In this document: in pieces, positions 42,276-53,845 of the stretch | Numbering within the stretch: position 1 is the stretch's first letter | Layout: each line of letters opens with the position of its first letter | From: Betaproteobacteria bacterium | Lineage (GTDB): Bacteria; Pseudomonadota; Gammaproteobacteria; Burkholderiales; SG8-41 | Direction of reading: 5' to 3' | DNA length: 64,000 bases | Assembly: GCA_016192825.1 (NCBI GenBank) | Contig: JACPTK010000074.1 | Location: forward strand, 1 to 64,000 | The notes under the pieces: model-generated | The model's database searches: none | What the model was told of the DNA's origin: nothing | Seen by the model: only the letters and a program-made list of their open reading frames with translations | Program-made: the position numbers and the translations under genes

Positions 42276-43703
42276 TCAGGCCTTCCTGTGTTCCCCGACT
42301 TTGACGATCTTCATGGTATTGGTGCCGCCGGCCTTGCCGAACGGCTCGCCGATGGTAAGCACGATGGTGTCGCCGTGGTGCACCACGCCACGGGCCAGCA
42401 GCTCGTCCTCCGCCATGTGCAGCGCCTTCTCGGGGTTGCGCGCGCCCCTGAATTTCACCGGGTACACGCCCCGAAACAGCGTCACCCGGCGGCGCGTCTC
42501 GATCACCGAGCTCATGGCGTAGATCGGCACGTTGGTGTGCATGCGCGACATCAGCAGCACCGTCTTGCCGCTCTGCGTCATCGCCGCCACCGCCTTGATG
42601 TCGAGGTTGTTGGAGGTGAAGACGGTGGCGCGCGCAATCGCCTCCTCGACCTCCGCCGGCGCGCTGGTGCGCCGGCGCTCCTGCGACAGCGTGTCCTCCT
42701 TCTCGGCCTCGATGCAGACCCGCGCCATCGCCGTCACCGTTTCCGCCGGGTATTTCCCGGACGCGGTCTCTGCCGATAGCATCACCGCGTCGGTGCCGTC
42801 GAGCACGGCGTTCGCGACATCGGACACTTCCGCGCGCGTGGGGATCGGGTTGTCGATCATGGATTCCATCATCTGGGTCGCCGTGATGGTGATCCGGTTC
42901 TTCTCGCGCGCCATGCGGATCATGCGCTTCTGCAGCGCCGGCACGGCGGCGTCGCCCACTTCCACGGCGAGGTCGCCGCGCGCCACCATGATGCAATCGG
43001 AGGCGCCCAGGATGTCCTCCAGCGCGGGGATCGCCTCGGCGCGCTCGATCTTGGCGACCATCAGCGCCCGCCCGCCCGCCTTGTGCATGAGGTCGCGCGC
43101 CCAGCGCATGTCCTCCCCCGAGCGCGGGAACGAGACGCCGAGAAAGTCCGCCTTAAGTCCGGCGGCGATCCGGATGTCCTGCTTGTCCTTCTCGGTCAGC
43201 GCCGGCGCGGTGAGCCCGCCGCCCTTGCGGTTGATGCCCTTGTTGTTGGAGAGCGTCCCGCCCTGTTCCACCACGCAGGTGATGCGCGGCCCCTTGACCG
43301 AGGAGACGCCCAGCACGATGCGCCCGTCGTCCAGCAGCAGCGTGTCGCCCGGACGCACGTCGTTGGGAAGATTCCTGTAGTCGAGACCGACCGTGTGCTG
43401 GTCGCCCAGCGCGCGTTCAGCGTCGAGCACGAACGTCGCTCCGACTGCGAGAGTGATTTTGCCTTCCTTGAACCGGCCGATGCGGATCTTGGGCCCCTGC
43501 AGGTCCACCAGCACGCCGACGGCGCGCCCCGCCTTGCGCGCGAGCGAGCGCACCAGCTCGACGCGCTTGCGGTGCTCCGCGGCGGTTCCGTGGGAAAAAT
43601 TCACCCGCACGACGTCGAGCCCTGCCTCGATCATGCGCGCGACCGTTTTCGGGTCGCTCGAGGCCGGGCCGAGGGTGGCGACGATCTTGGTGCGGCGGGG
43701 CAT
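42276..43703 (-). CDS. pyk: Pyruvate kinase
   Basis: The 475-residue enzyme converts phosphoenolpyruvate and ADP to pyruvate and ATP. Motifs are TKIVATLGPASSDPKTVARM, GLDVVRVNFSHGTAAEHRKR, ILGASDCIMVARGDLAVEVG (Mg ligands) and ITATQMMESMIDNPIPTRAE; the C-terminal regulatory domain is complete. The length is normal for type II bacterial enzymes. It sits in the cbb gene run between a debris region and the class I aldolase gene, and links triose phosphate to pyruvate. Confidence 0.93.
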   Translation of the reverse strand: MPRRTKIVATLGPASSDPKTVARMIEAGLDVVRVNFSHGTAAEHRKRVELVRSLARKAGRAVGVLVDLQGPKIRIGRFKEGKITLAVGATFVLDAERALGDQHTVGLDYRNLPNDVRPGDTLLLDDGRIVLGVSSVKGPRITCVVEQGGTLSNNKGINRKGGGLTAPALTEKDKQDIRIAAGLKADFLGVSFPRSGEDMRWARDLMHKAGGRALMVAKIERAEAIPALEDILGASDCIMVARGDLAVEVGDAAVPALQKRMIRMAREKNRITITATQMMESMIDNPIPTRAEVSDVANAVLDGTDAVMLSAETASGKYPAETVTAMARVCIEAEKEDTLSQERRRTSAPAEVEEAIARATVFTSNNLDIKAVAAMTQSGKTVLLMSRMHTNVPIYAMSSVIETRRRVTLFRGVYPVKFRGARNPEKALHMAEDELLARGVVHHGDTIVLTIGEPFGKAGGTNTMKIVKVGEHRKA

Positions 43704-43770
43704 GCGCGAGACGGGGTCGAGCTATCGGGAACGACGGTTGAGAGGAGTGTAATGGGGGGGCATCGCAAAC

Positions 43771-44030
43771 TCAATCCTGGGTCCGCGGCACTCGATATTG
43801 TTGTTCCGTGCCTCCATAGAGCAGGGTGACGTTGACGCGCCGGCTCTCGTACTCATCCTTGAAGTTGAAGCTGTCGGTGCAGTGAGGCGGTCCCAGTTCT
43901 CCGCGTGCATCGGCTGCCGCGCCCGTATCTGCCTGAGAAGCTCCGCCGCCTCGAGGTGCCGTCCCTGCTGGTCATGCGCGACCGCTTCGTCGAAAACGCG
44001 CTGCAGATCGCCGGGCCGCGGGGCCTCCAT
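43771..44030 (-). pseudogene. Two gene remnants: a TPR-like N-terminus and an unknown C-terminus
   Basis: Between pgk and pyk, one minus-strand frame from ATG 44030 reads MEAPRPGDLQRVFDEAVAHD, then GRHLEAAELLRQIRARQP. This looks like the first tetratricopeptide repeat of a TPR protein, but the pattern stops at about residue 50. In another frame the DNA then reads HCTDSFNFKDEYESRRVNVT and LLYGGTEQQYRVPRTQD before TGA at 43771-43773. That reads like a real C-terminus of a different protein, which I do not recognise. The piece is best explained as a deletion that joined two former genes. Confidence 0.5.
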
Positions 44031-44082
44031 GCGTTACGCCCGGCCGGCCGGGAAAGCCCGCATCATTTTTCCCGGCGCACCG

Positions 44083-46280
<2,198 letters not shown>

Positions 46281-46358
46281 TCACCTCCTCGAAACAATTT
46301 GTTCATTTTAGCCCTGCAGGGAGGCGCGGGCTTGATCTGCCTCAAACGGCAGCGTGAC

Positions 46359-48356
46359 TCAAAGCACCCGCTTGACCACCGCGGCAACGTTTTCCGCCGT
46401 GAAACCGAAATGCTTGAACAGCTCGCCGCCGGGCGCCGATTCGCCGAACCGATCCAGGCCCACCACCGCGCCCTCCAGCCCGACGTACTTGCGCCAGCCA
46501 TCGCTGACGCCGGCCTCCACCGCCACGCGCGGCAGGCCGCGCGGCAGCACCGCGTCGCGATAGGCCGCATCCTGGCGGTCGAAGACGTTGCTGGAGGGCA
46601 TCGACACTACGCGCGCCGCGACACCTTCCTCGGCCAGCAGCTTCTGGGCGGCGAGCGCGAGCGCCACCTCCGAGCCGGTGGCGATGATCGCCGCGCGGGG
46701 CGCGCCTGAGCTCTCAGCGAGCACGTAGCCGCCCCGGCGCACGTTGGACAGCACGGCTTCATCCCGCTTCGCAAAAGGCAGGTTCTGGCGCGACAGGAGC
46801 AGCGCCGTCGGCCCGTCCCGGCGGGTGATCGCCATCCCCCAGGCCGCTGCGCTCTCGACCGTGTCGCACGGCCGCCAGACGTCCAGGTTCGGGATCAGGC
46901 GCAGGCTCGCCGCGTGCTCGACCGGCTGGTGCGTCGGGCCGTCCTCGCCGAGCCCGATGGAATCGTGCGTGAAAACGTAGATCACGCGCTGCCGCATCAA
47001 CGCGGCCAGGCGCAGTGCGTTGCGCGCGTAGTCGGAGAAAACCAGGAAGGTGCCGCCGTAGGGAATGAAGCCGCCATGCAGCGCGATGCCGTTCATCACC
47101 GCGCACATGCCGAACTCGCGCACGCCGTAGAACAGATAGTTGCCCTCGCCTTCGCGGCCGATCACCTTCGAGGCCTTCACCATGGTGAGGTTCGACCCGG
47201 TGAGGTCGGCCGAGCCCCCCAGCAGCTCCGGCAAGGCGGGCTTGAGCACCTCGAGCGCGTTCTGCGACGCCTTGCGCGTGGCCACGGTCTCGGCCTTGCC
47301 GTTCATTTCGTGCGTGAGCGCGTCGACCCGGGCCTCGAAGTCCTGCGGCAGCACGCCCGCCATGCGGCGGTGGAAGTCCGCGGCCAGCTCCGGGTGCGCT
47401 TCCGCGTAGGATTTGAACAGGCGGCTCCACCGGCGCTCGGCGCGCTTGCCCGCCTCGCGCGCGTCCCAGCCGGCGCGCACGTACTCGGGAATCTCGAACG
47501 GCGGATAGGGCCAACCGATCGCCTGCCGCGTCGCGGCCACCTCCGCCGCGCCGAGCGGCGCGCCGTGCGCCGCGCCGGTGTTGGCCTTGGTCGGCGCGCC
47601 CTTGGCGATCACCGTCTTGCAGCAGATCAGCGTCGGGCGCGCTTTCTCGCGCTTCGCCTTCTTCAGGGCGCGGTCCACCGCCTCGACGTCGTGTCCGTCC
47701 ACGTTGGCGATCACCTGCCAGCCGTAGCCCTCGAAGCGCTTGGGGACGTTGTCGGTGTACCAGTTGGCGATATGCGCTTTTTCCGAATCGATCGAGATGC
47801 CGTTGTCGTCGTAAATCGCGATGAGCTTGCCCAGGCCGAGGGTGCCGGCGAGGGAGCACGCCTCGTGCGACACGCCCTCCATCATGCAGCCGTCGCCCAT
47901 GAAGACATAGGTATGGTGATCGACGATGTCGAAGCCGGGGCGGTTGAAGTGCGCGGCAAGCAGCCGCTCGGCGAGCGCCATGCCCACCGCGTTGGCGATG
48001 CCCTGGCCGAGCGGGCCGGTGGTGGTCTCCACCCCGGGCGCGCAGCCGACTTCCGGGTGGCCGGGCGTCTTCGAATGCAGCTGCCGGAAGCGCTTGAGCT
48101 CCTCGATCGGCAAATCGTAGCCGGTAAGATGCAGCACCGAATAAAGCAGCATCGACCCGTGTCCGTTGGACAGCACGAAGCGGTCGCGGTTGGCCCACGC
48201 TGGATTCCCCGGGTTGTGCCGAAGGTGGTGGTTCCACAGCGCTTCGGCGATCTCCGCCATGCCCATCGGCATTCCAGGATGTCCGGAGTTCGCCTGCTGT
48301 ACGGCGTCCATCGCCAGCGCGCGGATCGCGTTGGCCAAATCAGTGCGGGAGTTCAT
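46359..48356 (-). CDS. tkt: Transketolase
   Basis: This 665-residue thiamine-diphosphate enzyme moves two-carbon units in the regeneration phase of the Calvin cycle. It shows [20 protein letters not shown], the ThDP motif [20 protein letters not shown] with DDNGISIDS, and the pyrimidine-domain [21 protein letters not shown] take ATG 48356 ([15 protein letters not shown]). The in-frame TTG at 48398 lies upstream of a TATAAT box (48385-48390), which argues against the longer form. A candidate promoter directly upstream may give tkt-gap-pgk-pyk-aldolase its own transcription start. Confidence 0.93.
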   Translation of the reverse strand: MNSRTDLANAIRALAMDAVQQANSGHPGMPMGMAEIAEALWNHHLRHNPGNPAWANRDRFVLSNGHGSMLLYSVLHLTGYDLPIEELKRFRQLHSKTPGHPEVGCAPGVETTTGPLGQGIANAVGMALAERLLAAHFNRPGFDIVDHHTYVFMGDGCMMEGVSHEACSLAGTLGLGKLIAIYDDNGISIDSEKAHIANWYTDNVPKRFEGYGWQVIANVDGHDVEAVDRALKKAKREKARPTLICCKTVIAKGAPTKANTGAAHGAPLGAAEVAATRQAIGWPYPPFEIPEYVRAGWDAREAGKRAERRWSRLFKSYAEAHPELAADFHRRMAGVLPQDFEARVDALTHEMNGKAETVATRKASQNALEVLKPALPELLGGSADLTGSNLTMVKASKVIGREGEGNYLFYGVREFGMCAVMNGIALHGGFIPYGGTFLVFSDYARNALRLAALMRQRVIYVFTHDSIGLGEDGPTHQPVEHAASLRLIPNLDVWRPCDTVESAAAWGMAITRRDGPTALLLSRQNLPFAKRDEAVLSNVRRGGYVLAESSGAPRAAIIATGSEVALALAAQKLLAEEGVAARVVSMPSSNVFDRQDAAYRDAVLPRGLPRVAVEAGVSDGWRKYVGLEGAVVGLDRFGESAPGGELFKHFGFTAENVAAVVKRVL

Positions 48357-48384
48357 GCGTGGGGCAGGGGCCGAAAGAATCCGA

Positions 48385-48390
48385 ATTATA
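48385..48390 (-). promoter_or_regulatory. Candidate -10 box upstream of tkt
   Basis: On the minus strand this is a perfect TATAAT, 29 bp upstream of the tkt ATG at 48356. No good -35 box is seen at 17 bp, so the promoter is either activator-dependent or weak. It would restart transcription after the repeat cluster at 48409-48868. Confidence 0.45.
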
Positions 48391-48408
48391 TCGTTCAAAC
48401 TGCCCGCC

Positions 48409-48448
48409 TAGCAGCTTGTCGGGCTTTCGCTGTCCCGACAAGCTGCTA
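48409..48448. repeat. Solo hairpin of the MITE/REP-like family (element C)
   Basis: TAGCAGCTTGTCGGG (48409-48423) and CCCGACAAGCTGCTA (48434-48448) are perfect 15-bp arms around a 10-base loop. The preceding base makes CTAG at 48408-48411, as in the other members. The GCAAAACCGCC box does not follow, so this is half an element. Confidence 0.8.
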
Positions 48449-48502
48449 AATGGAAGTGCAGTTTGGGAGGGGTCGGCGTCAACCTGAATGACGGTCGTAC
48501 GT

Positions 48503-48868
48503 CTAGGAGTTTGTCGGACTTAGCGCCGACAAACTCCTAACGCAAAACCGCCAGCGCAAAAGCGAAAGGAAAAGGCAGTGAAAACCCTGTTTTCAGCCTG
48601 CTCGCGCGCCCGTTGGAGGCCAAGAACGGTCGTCATCCCGAATTTTAGTCGAAATTCACAGGCGGTTTTGCTGTCAGCAGCCTGTTGTCGGAATACCAAG
48701 TCCGACAGGCTGGGCAGGCAGGACACATGGTTTGCGAGGCATTGGTGATGAGCGGGCGCGAGCGCAATTCAGCCTGTCGGCTCGATCCTGGCCCGGAGCG
48801 ATCACTCATGCGTTCACGCCGATCGTTCATCAAGGTAAGTCCGACAGGCTGCTCACAGCAAAACCGCC
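48503..48868. mobile_element. Composite of MITE/REP-like elements D and E
   Basis: Element D starts with CTAG (48503-48506), a hairpin TAGGAGTTTGTCGG...CCGACAAACTCCTA (48504-48539) and GCAAAACCGCC (48542-48552). It continues to GGCGGTTTTGC (48661-48671) and a right hairpin (about 48675-48711). A further CAGCCTGTCGG (48770-48780) ... CCGACAGGCTGCT (48841-48853) pair, followed by GCAAAACCGCC (48858-48868), forms half an element E. The composite lies against the truncated class II aldolase gene and has no coding frame. Confidence 0.75.
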
Positions 48869-48903
48869 TGCGCATCGACAGTCGGGCCATCCGGCTCAAC
48901 GCG

Positions 48904-49449
48904 CTAGGCGACGGTCGCCTGCGCGGGATCGGTCAGCAATTGCTGGCGCGAGAGCGTTCCGGCTGCTCCCGAGCCGTCCTCCTCGCCCGCGGTCCCGGTC
49001 TCGAGCGACCCCAGGCAACCCAGCTCGCCTTCCACCGAGACGCCCACCGCGTGCGCCACCTCCGCCACACGTCGTGTCACGGCCACGTTGTAGTCGTACG
49101 GCGCCGGCGTCTTCATGTCTTCGTGCAGCGACCCGTCCATCATCACGCTGGTGAACCCGGCGCGGATCGACCTCTGGCATACGGCCAGGCTTGCGCCGTG
49201 GTCCTGATGCAGCACGATGGGAATGTGGGGGTAGTCCTCGGCCGCCGCGTGCAACAGGTGCCGGAGAAAGGCCTCGCCGGCGTACTTGCGGGCACCGGCC
49301 GACACTTGCAGGATCGCGGGGCTTTCGCATTCGTCGGCGGCCTGCATCACCGCCTGGATCTGCTCGAGATTGTTCACGTTGAACGCCGGCACGCCGTAAC
49401 CGTGTTCAGCGGCGTGGTCGAGCAGCTGGCGCAATGCGATCAGGGCCAT
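48904..49449 (-). pseudogene. cbbA: Class II fructose-bisphosphate aldolase, C-terminal half missing
   Basis: The 181-residue frame starts [20 protein letters not shown], continues with [20 protein letters not shown] (zinc ligand His) and [20 protein letters not shown], and ends [11 protein letters not shown]. Class II (CbbA-type) aldolases are about 345 residues. The missing part holds the HGSS zinc-ligand motif and the NIDTD phosphate-binding motif, so the product should be inactive. The stop lies in a CTAG, and the repeat composite at 48503-48868 follows, so insertion and deletion by that element family is the likely cause. The class I aldolase at 41134 can cover the step. Confidence 0.85.
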
Positions 49450-49489
49450 GTCGGTATCCTCCGTTTGCAGTGGCCGCGCCCGGCCGCGG

Positions 49490-50419
49490 CTAGGCGCGTT
49501 GCGGCCGGACGAGACCGATCGCGTGCTCGACCGGGCCGGCGCGGGTGGTCAGGCGCTTGCGGTCCTCCATCAGCCGCCAGATCATCGGCGTCACGATCAG
49601 TTGCATGGCGAGCCCCATCTTGCCCCCCGGCACGACGATGTTGTTGGGGCGCGACATGAAGGAGTCGTGGATCATCGTCAGCAGGTAGGGAAAGTCCACG
49701 CCGACCGGGTTGCGGAAGCGGATCACCACGAACGATTCGTCGAGCGAAGGGATGTCCTTCGCGATGAACGGGTTGGACGTGTCCACCGTCGGCACGCGCT
49801 GGAAGTTGATGTGGGTCTGGGTGAACTGCGGGCAGATGAAGTGCACGTAGTCGTGCATGCGCCGCAGGATGGTGTCCTGTACTGCCTCGCGCGAGTAACC
49901 GCGCAGGTTGGTGTCGCGGTGGATCTTCTGGATCCACTCGAGATTGATGATCGGCACCACGCCGATCAGCAGGTCGACGTGCCGCGCGACGTTCACCCGG
50001 TCCGTGACGATGCCGCCATGCAAGCCCTCGTAGAACAGCAGATCGGAGCCGTCGGGCAGCGCTTCCCACGCGGTGAAGGTCCCGGGGGGCAGGCCGTAAG
50101 GCGCGGCCTCCTGGTCGTTGTGCAGGTAGCGGCGCACGTTTCCCCCGCCCGTTTCGCCGTATTGCCGGAACAGGCCCTCCAGCGCTTCGAAGAGATTGGT
50201 CTCCGGCCCGAAGTGGCTGATCGCACGGCGGCCGTCGCGCTCGCTTTCCGCGATCGCTTTCTTCATCTCCACGCGGTCGTAGCGATGAAAACTGTCGCCC
50301 TCGACGAAGGCGGCGTCGACGTTCTCCCGCCGGAAAATCTGCGCGAAGGCGCCCTGCACCGTGGTAGTGCCCGCGCCGGACGAGCCGGTCACGGCGATGA
50401 TGGGATGCTTGACTGACAT
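49490..50419 (-). CDS. cbbP: Phosphoribulokinase
   Basis: This 309-residue enzyme makes ribulose 1,5-bisphosphate from ribulose 5-phosphate and ATP. It is the proteobacterial (short) PRK type. [20 protein letters not shown] contains the P-loop, [20 protein letters not shown] the catalytic Asp and substrate Arg/His residues, and [20 protein letters not shown] the Walker B Glu. The C-terminal ends with [20 protein letters not shown]. It lies downstream of cbbY and upstream of the broken aldolase gene, in the usual cbb gene order. Confidence 0.94.
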   Translation of the reverse strand: MSVKHPIIAVTGSSGAGTTTVQGAFAQIFRRENVDAAFVEGDSFHRYDRVEMKKAIAESERDGRRAISHFGPETNLFEALEGLFRQYGETGGGNVRRYLHNDQEAAPYGLPPGTFTAWEALPDGSDLLFYEGLHGGIVTDRVNVARHVDLLIGVVPIINLEWIQKIHRDTNLRGYSREAVQDTILRRMHDYVHFICPQFTQTHINFQRVPTVDTSNPFIAKDIPSLDESFVVIRFRNPVGVDFPYLLTMIHDSFMSRPNNIVVPGGKMGLAMQLIVTPMIWRLMEDRKRLTTRAGPVEHAIGLVRPQRA

Positions 50420-50474
50420 CGCCTGATCCTCCGCTGACGTCTATCCCTTGGCTCGCCCAGACCGCCCAAGACGC

Positions 50475-51260
50475 TTACGCCACGCGCAGGTCGCTGCGCA
50501 CGGCGAGGCCGTGCAGCCTCTCGATCTGGGCGACGCCGAGCATGGGCGCGCCGATGCGCCGCTGGCTATCGATCCCGAGCGGCCGGTCGGGGTCCCCGAG
50601 ACTTTCGAGCACGAGCTGCGCCGCGCCGAAATCCTGCCCCGCGGTCCAGCGCGTGGGCGTGGCGACCGTGTAGAGCTGCGCGGCTCGCGCGGCGCGTACG
50701 CCGTTTTCCGAGTCCTCGAACGCCACGCAACATTCGGCGGGCAGGCGCAGCCTTTGCAGCGCGCTCACATAGATGTCCGGCTCCGGTTTCTTGTGCGTCA
50801 CCGTATCGCCCGAGGCGATCACGGAAAACCAGCGCGGGGATTCCGGCGCGAGCGCCGCCGAGAGCAGCGCGTCGGCGTTAGCCGGCGTCGTAGTCGAGGC
50901 AATCGCGAGTCGCATGCCGGCCTCGCGCGCCTCGTGGATCAGGCGCGCCACGCCGGTGCGCAGCGGCAGGCGAAAACTGGCCACCAGCTCCTGGTAGATG
51001 CGCGTCTTGGTGCTGTGAATGATCGACACCAGCTGGCGCAGGCGCCGCTTTTCGGTCTCCGCGAGCGGCAGCGTCCCGATGTAGGCAGCGATCCGTTCCT
51101 GGCCGCCCGACACCCCGAGCAGGCGCGCGTAAAGCTGCGGTTCCCAGTTCCAGCCCAGGTCGAGCTCGACGAACGCCGCGTTGAACGCCTGGCGATGCGC
51201 CTCCTCGGTGTCCACCAAGGTCCCATCGACGTCGAAGATCAGCGCCTCCAGCACTTGCAT
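50475..51260 (-). CDS. cbbY: CbbY-type HAD phosphatase (xylulose-1,5-bisphosphatase type)
   Basis: The 261-residue protein has the HAD motifs FDVDGTLVDTEEAHRQAFNA (nucleophile Asp), ASTTTPAN (motif II), HKKPEPDIYVSALQRL (motif III Lys) and FEDSENGVRAARAA (motif IV). Known CbbY proteins remove the misfire product xylulose 1,5-bisphosphate, an inhibitor of RuBisCO. I use ATG 51260. It lies between cbbM and prk, which supports this role. Confidence 0.9.
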   Translation of the reverse strand: MQVLEALIFDVDGTLVDTEEAHRQAFNAAFVELDLGWNWEPQLYARLLGVSGGQERIAAYIGTLPLAETEKRRLRQLVSIIHSTKTRIYQELVASFRLPLRTGVARLIHEAREAGMRLAIASTTTPANADALLSAALAPESPRWFSVIASGDTVTHKKPEPDIYVSALQRLRLPAECCVAFEDSENGVRAARAAQLYTVATPTRWTAGQDFGAAQLVLESLGDPDRPLGIDSQRRIGAPMLGVAQIERLHGLAVRSDLRVA

Positions 51261-51395
51261 CAGACCGCCTCGCGGAAATTTTGAAAGGCAAGAAAATCCC
51301 TCCGCTGTTCCCACTGTAGCGGGCGTCGGCCTGCAATGCCATTCACATTTTTTTGTGAGCCCATAAGCATCGCTCGACCGCAACGAAAGCGCTGG

Positions 51396-52787
51396 TCACG
51401 CTGCACGCTTGCCGAGTTTTTGGCGCCAGCCGGGATAGAGCCGATCGGCATCCCACGGGAAGGACTCGAACGCGCCGGCAAGCTCGCGGTGTTCCTTCGC
51501 GTATTCGACGAGATCAATCCCGTGCAGCCAGGCTTCGTAGGCGAGGCGCAGGCTGCGGGCGCCGGCAATCGGCCCGTCGATGTGACCGAAAGCGCCCCCG
51601 CCCGCAGTCTGGATTACGTTGGCATGCCCGAGGTTGGCGAAGAACCTGGGCATCCGCAGTGCATTCATCCCGCCCGAGATGATCGCCGTGGTCGCTTTCA
51701 TGCCCAGCCACGCTTGGCGGTAGTGGGGACCATCGGCCGCGTCGCGCTCGAGCATGTAGGCGATGGCGCGGTCCGCGGGATCGCCCTCCATCTTGCCGTA
51801 GCCCATGGTGCCGGTGTGGATGCCCGAGGCGCCCTGCAGGCGCGCCATCTTGCAATGCACGAAGGCGGTATAGCCGCGCCGGCTCTGCGGACTGGTGACC
51901 GCACCGTGGCCCGCGCGGTGATAGTGCAGAAACTGGTTCGGAAAACAGCGGCGTGCGGTGGTGACGGCCGTCGTGCCGGCGATAAACCCGTCGACCAGGA
52001 ACGCCACATGGCTCGCGTTCTCGCCGAACGTTTCGAGGATGTATTCGCCCCGGGCGATCATCTCGAACGGGTCGTCGGCCGTGATGTTGGCCGAGAACAG
52101 TTTCGCCTCGCCGGTCTCGTCCTGCGCGCACTTCATGGCGTCGGCCACGAGCGGCATCACCTGTTTCATCGGCGCAAAGACCTGGTTGCCCTGCGGCTCG
52201 TCGTTCTTGATGAAGTCGCCGCCGAGCCAGAACCGGTGACACGCGTCGGCGAACGGCTTCGGGCGCAGGCCGAGCTTGGGCTTGATGATGGTGCCGACGA
52301 TGAGGCCGCCGTCCACCACCGGCCGGCGCAGGACGCGCCACAGGTCGGAGATGTTGACGGCCGGGCCATCGAACAGCGCGAGCAGGGCGGGCGGCACGTA
52401 GAAATCGTGCATCTTTGCGTATTCCACGTCGCCCATGCCCTGATTGTTGCCGGCCGTGAGCGTCAGGAATGAAGCGAGCATTGCCCGGCCGTCGCGGATA
52501 TTCCGGTCGAACAGCTCGACCGGGTAGGCGATCTTGACCAGATAGTCGCCGTCCTTCCCCGCCGAACATTCGTAAACCAGTGCGTCGACGCCGCGGGTGA
52601 AATCGTCCGTTGTCGACACCTCGACGTTGGTGCCGGTGGAGGATTCGGCGGCGAAATGCGCGGCCGTGGGCAATGGCTCGAAGCCGGACTTGGGTTTCAG
52701 GACGTAGGCGCACAGCACGTGAGCGCCGCCGGCGACGAGGTCCCGCTCCTTCAGATCGAGGTTGGCATAGCGTTTCGACTGGTCCAT
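51396..52787 (-). CDS. cbbM: Form II RuBisCO large subunit
   Basis: The 463-residue enzyme fixes CO2 onto ribulose 1,5-bisphosphate. Form II hallmarks are seen with an offset of three from Rhodospirillum rubrum: [10 protein letters not shown] (Lys169), [14 protein letters not shown] (Lys194, carbamylated, with Asp and Glu for Mg), HYHRAGHGA (His290), [14 protein letters not shown] (His324, Lys332) and [12 protein letters not shown]. There is no cbbS gene, as expected for form II. The start ATG 52787 follows GGAGAAGCCG. It is the first gene of the cbb run and is divergent from cbbR. Form II enzymes suit high CO2 and low O2. Confidence 0.95.
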   Translation of the reverse strand: MDQSKRYANLDLKERDLVAGGAHVLCAYVLKPKSGFEPLPTAAHFAAESSTGTNVEVSTTDDFTRGVDALVYECSAGKDGDYLVKIAYPVELFDRNIRDGRAMLASFLTLTAGNNQGMGDVEYAKMHDFYVPPALLALFDGPAVNISDLWRVLRRPVVDGGLIVGTIIKPKLGLRPKPFADACHRFWLGGDFIKNDEPQGNQVFAPMKQVMPLVADAMKCAQDETGEAKLFSANITADDPFEMIARGEYILETFGENASHVAFLVDGFIAGTTAVTTARRCFPNQFLHYHRAGHGAVTSPQSRRGYTAFVHCKMARLQGASGIHTGTMGYGKMEGDPADRAIAYMLERDAADGPHYRQAWLGMKATTAIISGGMNALRMPRFFANLGHANVIQTAGGGAFGHIDGPIAGARSLRLAYEAWLHGIDLVEYAKEHRELAGAFESFPWDADRLYPGWRQKLGKRAA

Positions 52788-52857
52788 CGGCTTCTCCGCG
52801 AACAAGGGGTCTGCGGGCACTATAGCGTCGGAGGTCTATAAGGGAAAATCAATATTT

Positions 52858-52868
52858 GTTATCATAAC
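52858..52868. promoter_or_regulatory. Candidate CbbR operator in the cbbM-cbbR gap
   Basis: GTTATCATAAC is a perfect palindrome (5-1-5) in the AT-rich gap between the divergent cbbM and cbbR genes, within a wider TATTTGTTATCATAACTATC context. LysR-type regulators bind TNA-N7/8-TNA or T-N11-A palindromes in such positions. Confidence 0.5.
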
Positions 52869-52898
52869 TATCAGAATACTCTTATACGAGATACCGTC

Positions 52899-53843
52899 GT
52901 GCACTTCACGCTGCGCCAGCTGCAGGTATTCGAGGCAGTCGCGCGCCATCTGAGCTTTTCGCGCGCAGCGCGAGAGCTCCACCTCAGCCAGCCCGCGGTT
53001 TCTATGCAGGTCAAACAGCTCGAGGGGCAGGCCGGCCTGCCGCTGTTCGAGCAGGTGGGCAAGCGCCTCTATCTGACCGAGGCGGGTGGCGCGCTATGCC
53101 GCCAGGCCCACGCGATCCAGCGCCAGATCGAGGAGACGGCGCAGACGCTCGCGGCGCTGAAGGGCGTCAATCAGGGAACCCTCGACATCACTCTCATCAG
53201 CACGGCGAAGTACTTTGCGCCCCGTTACCTCGCCCGTTTCTGCGCCCCGTATCCGGGCGTGAAGCTGAAGCTCACCGTGAGCAACCGCGCCGGGCTGCTG
53301 CAACGACTGAGGGACAACGAAACGGACCTCGCCATCATGGGCCACCCCCCGGAGGGGTTGGATATTGTCGCCGAGCCCTTCGCGCGCAATCCCCACGCGA
53401 TCATTGCGCCCCCGGATCATCCGCTGGCGCGCGCGCGCCGCGTTCCTCTGCGACGGCTCGCCGAGGAGAACTTCCTGATCCGTGAGCCGGGCTCCGGCAC
53501 GCGCCTGCTGATGGAGCGCGTATTCCGCGCTCACGGCGTGAGCGTGAATGCGATGATGGAGATCAGCAGCGACGAGACGATCAAGCAGGCAACCATGGCG
53601 GGAATGGGCATTGCCTTTCTGTCGCTGCACACGGTCGAACTCGAGCGCCAGACCGGCCGTCTTGCCGTGCTCGACGTCGTCGGCATGCCCGTGATGCGCG
53701 ATTGGTACATCGTGCATCGCAAGGACAAGCGCCTGCCGCCGGTGGCAAGCGCTTTCCGCGAGTTCCTGCTTTCCCAGACCAATGAGGCGCCCGAACGCGC
53801 AAGCGCGCCGGCGAAGGCGAAAATCCCGTCCCGGCGTTCCTAA
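52899..53843 (+). CDS. cbbR: LysR-type regulator CbbR
   Basis: This 314-residue LysR regulator has the N-terminal helix-turn-helix FTLRQLQVFEAVARHLSFSR with LHLSQPAVSMQVKQLE. The effector domain shows GTLDITLISTAKYFAPRYLA, which matches CbbR proteins, and a long C-terminal Ala/Lys tail (EAPERASAPAKAKIPSRRS). CbbR activates the divergent cbb operon in response to metabolites such as phosphoenolpyruvate or RuBP. The start is GTG 52899, with only a weak ribosome-binding site. Confidence 0.92.
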   Translation: MHFTLRQLQVFEAVARHLSFSRAARELHLSQPAVSMQVKQLEGQAGLPLFEQVGKRLYLTEAGGALCRQAHAIQRQIEETAQTLAALKGVNQGTLDITLISTAKYFAPRYLARFCAPYPGVKLKLTVSNRAGLLQRLRDNETDLAIMGHPPEGLDIVAEPFARNPHAIIAPPDHPLARARRVPLRRLAEENFLIREPGSGTRLLMERVFRAHGVSVNAMMEISSDETIKQATMAGMGIAFLSLHTVELERQTGRLAVLDVVGMPVMRDWYIVHRKDKRLPPVASAFREFLLSQTNEAPERASAPAKAKIPSRRS

Positions 53844-53845
53844 CA

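Noticed and set aside
46359-48398. Longer transketolase from TTG 48398
   Set aside because: Its first codons lie at and upstream of a TATAAT box, and the extension has no transketolase similarity. ATG 48356 fits the family.
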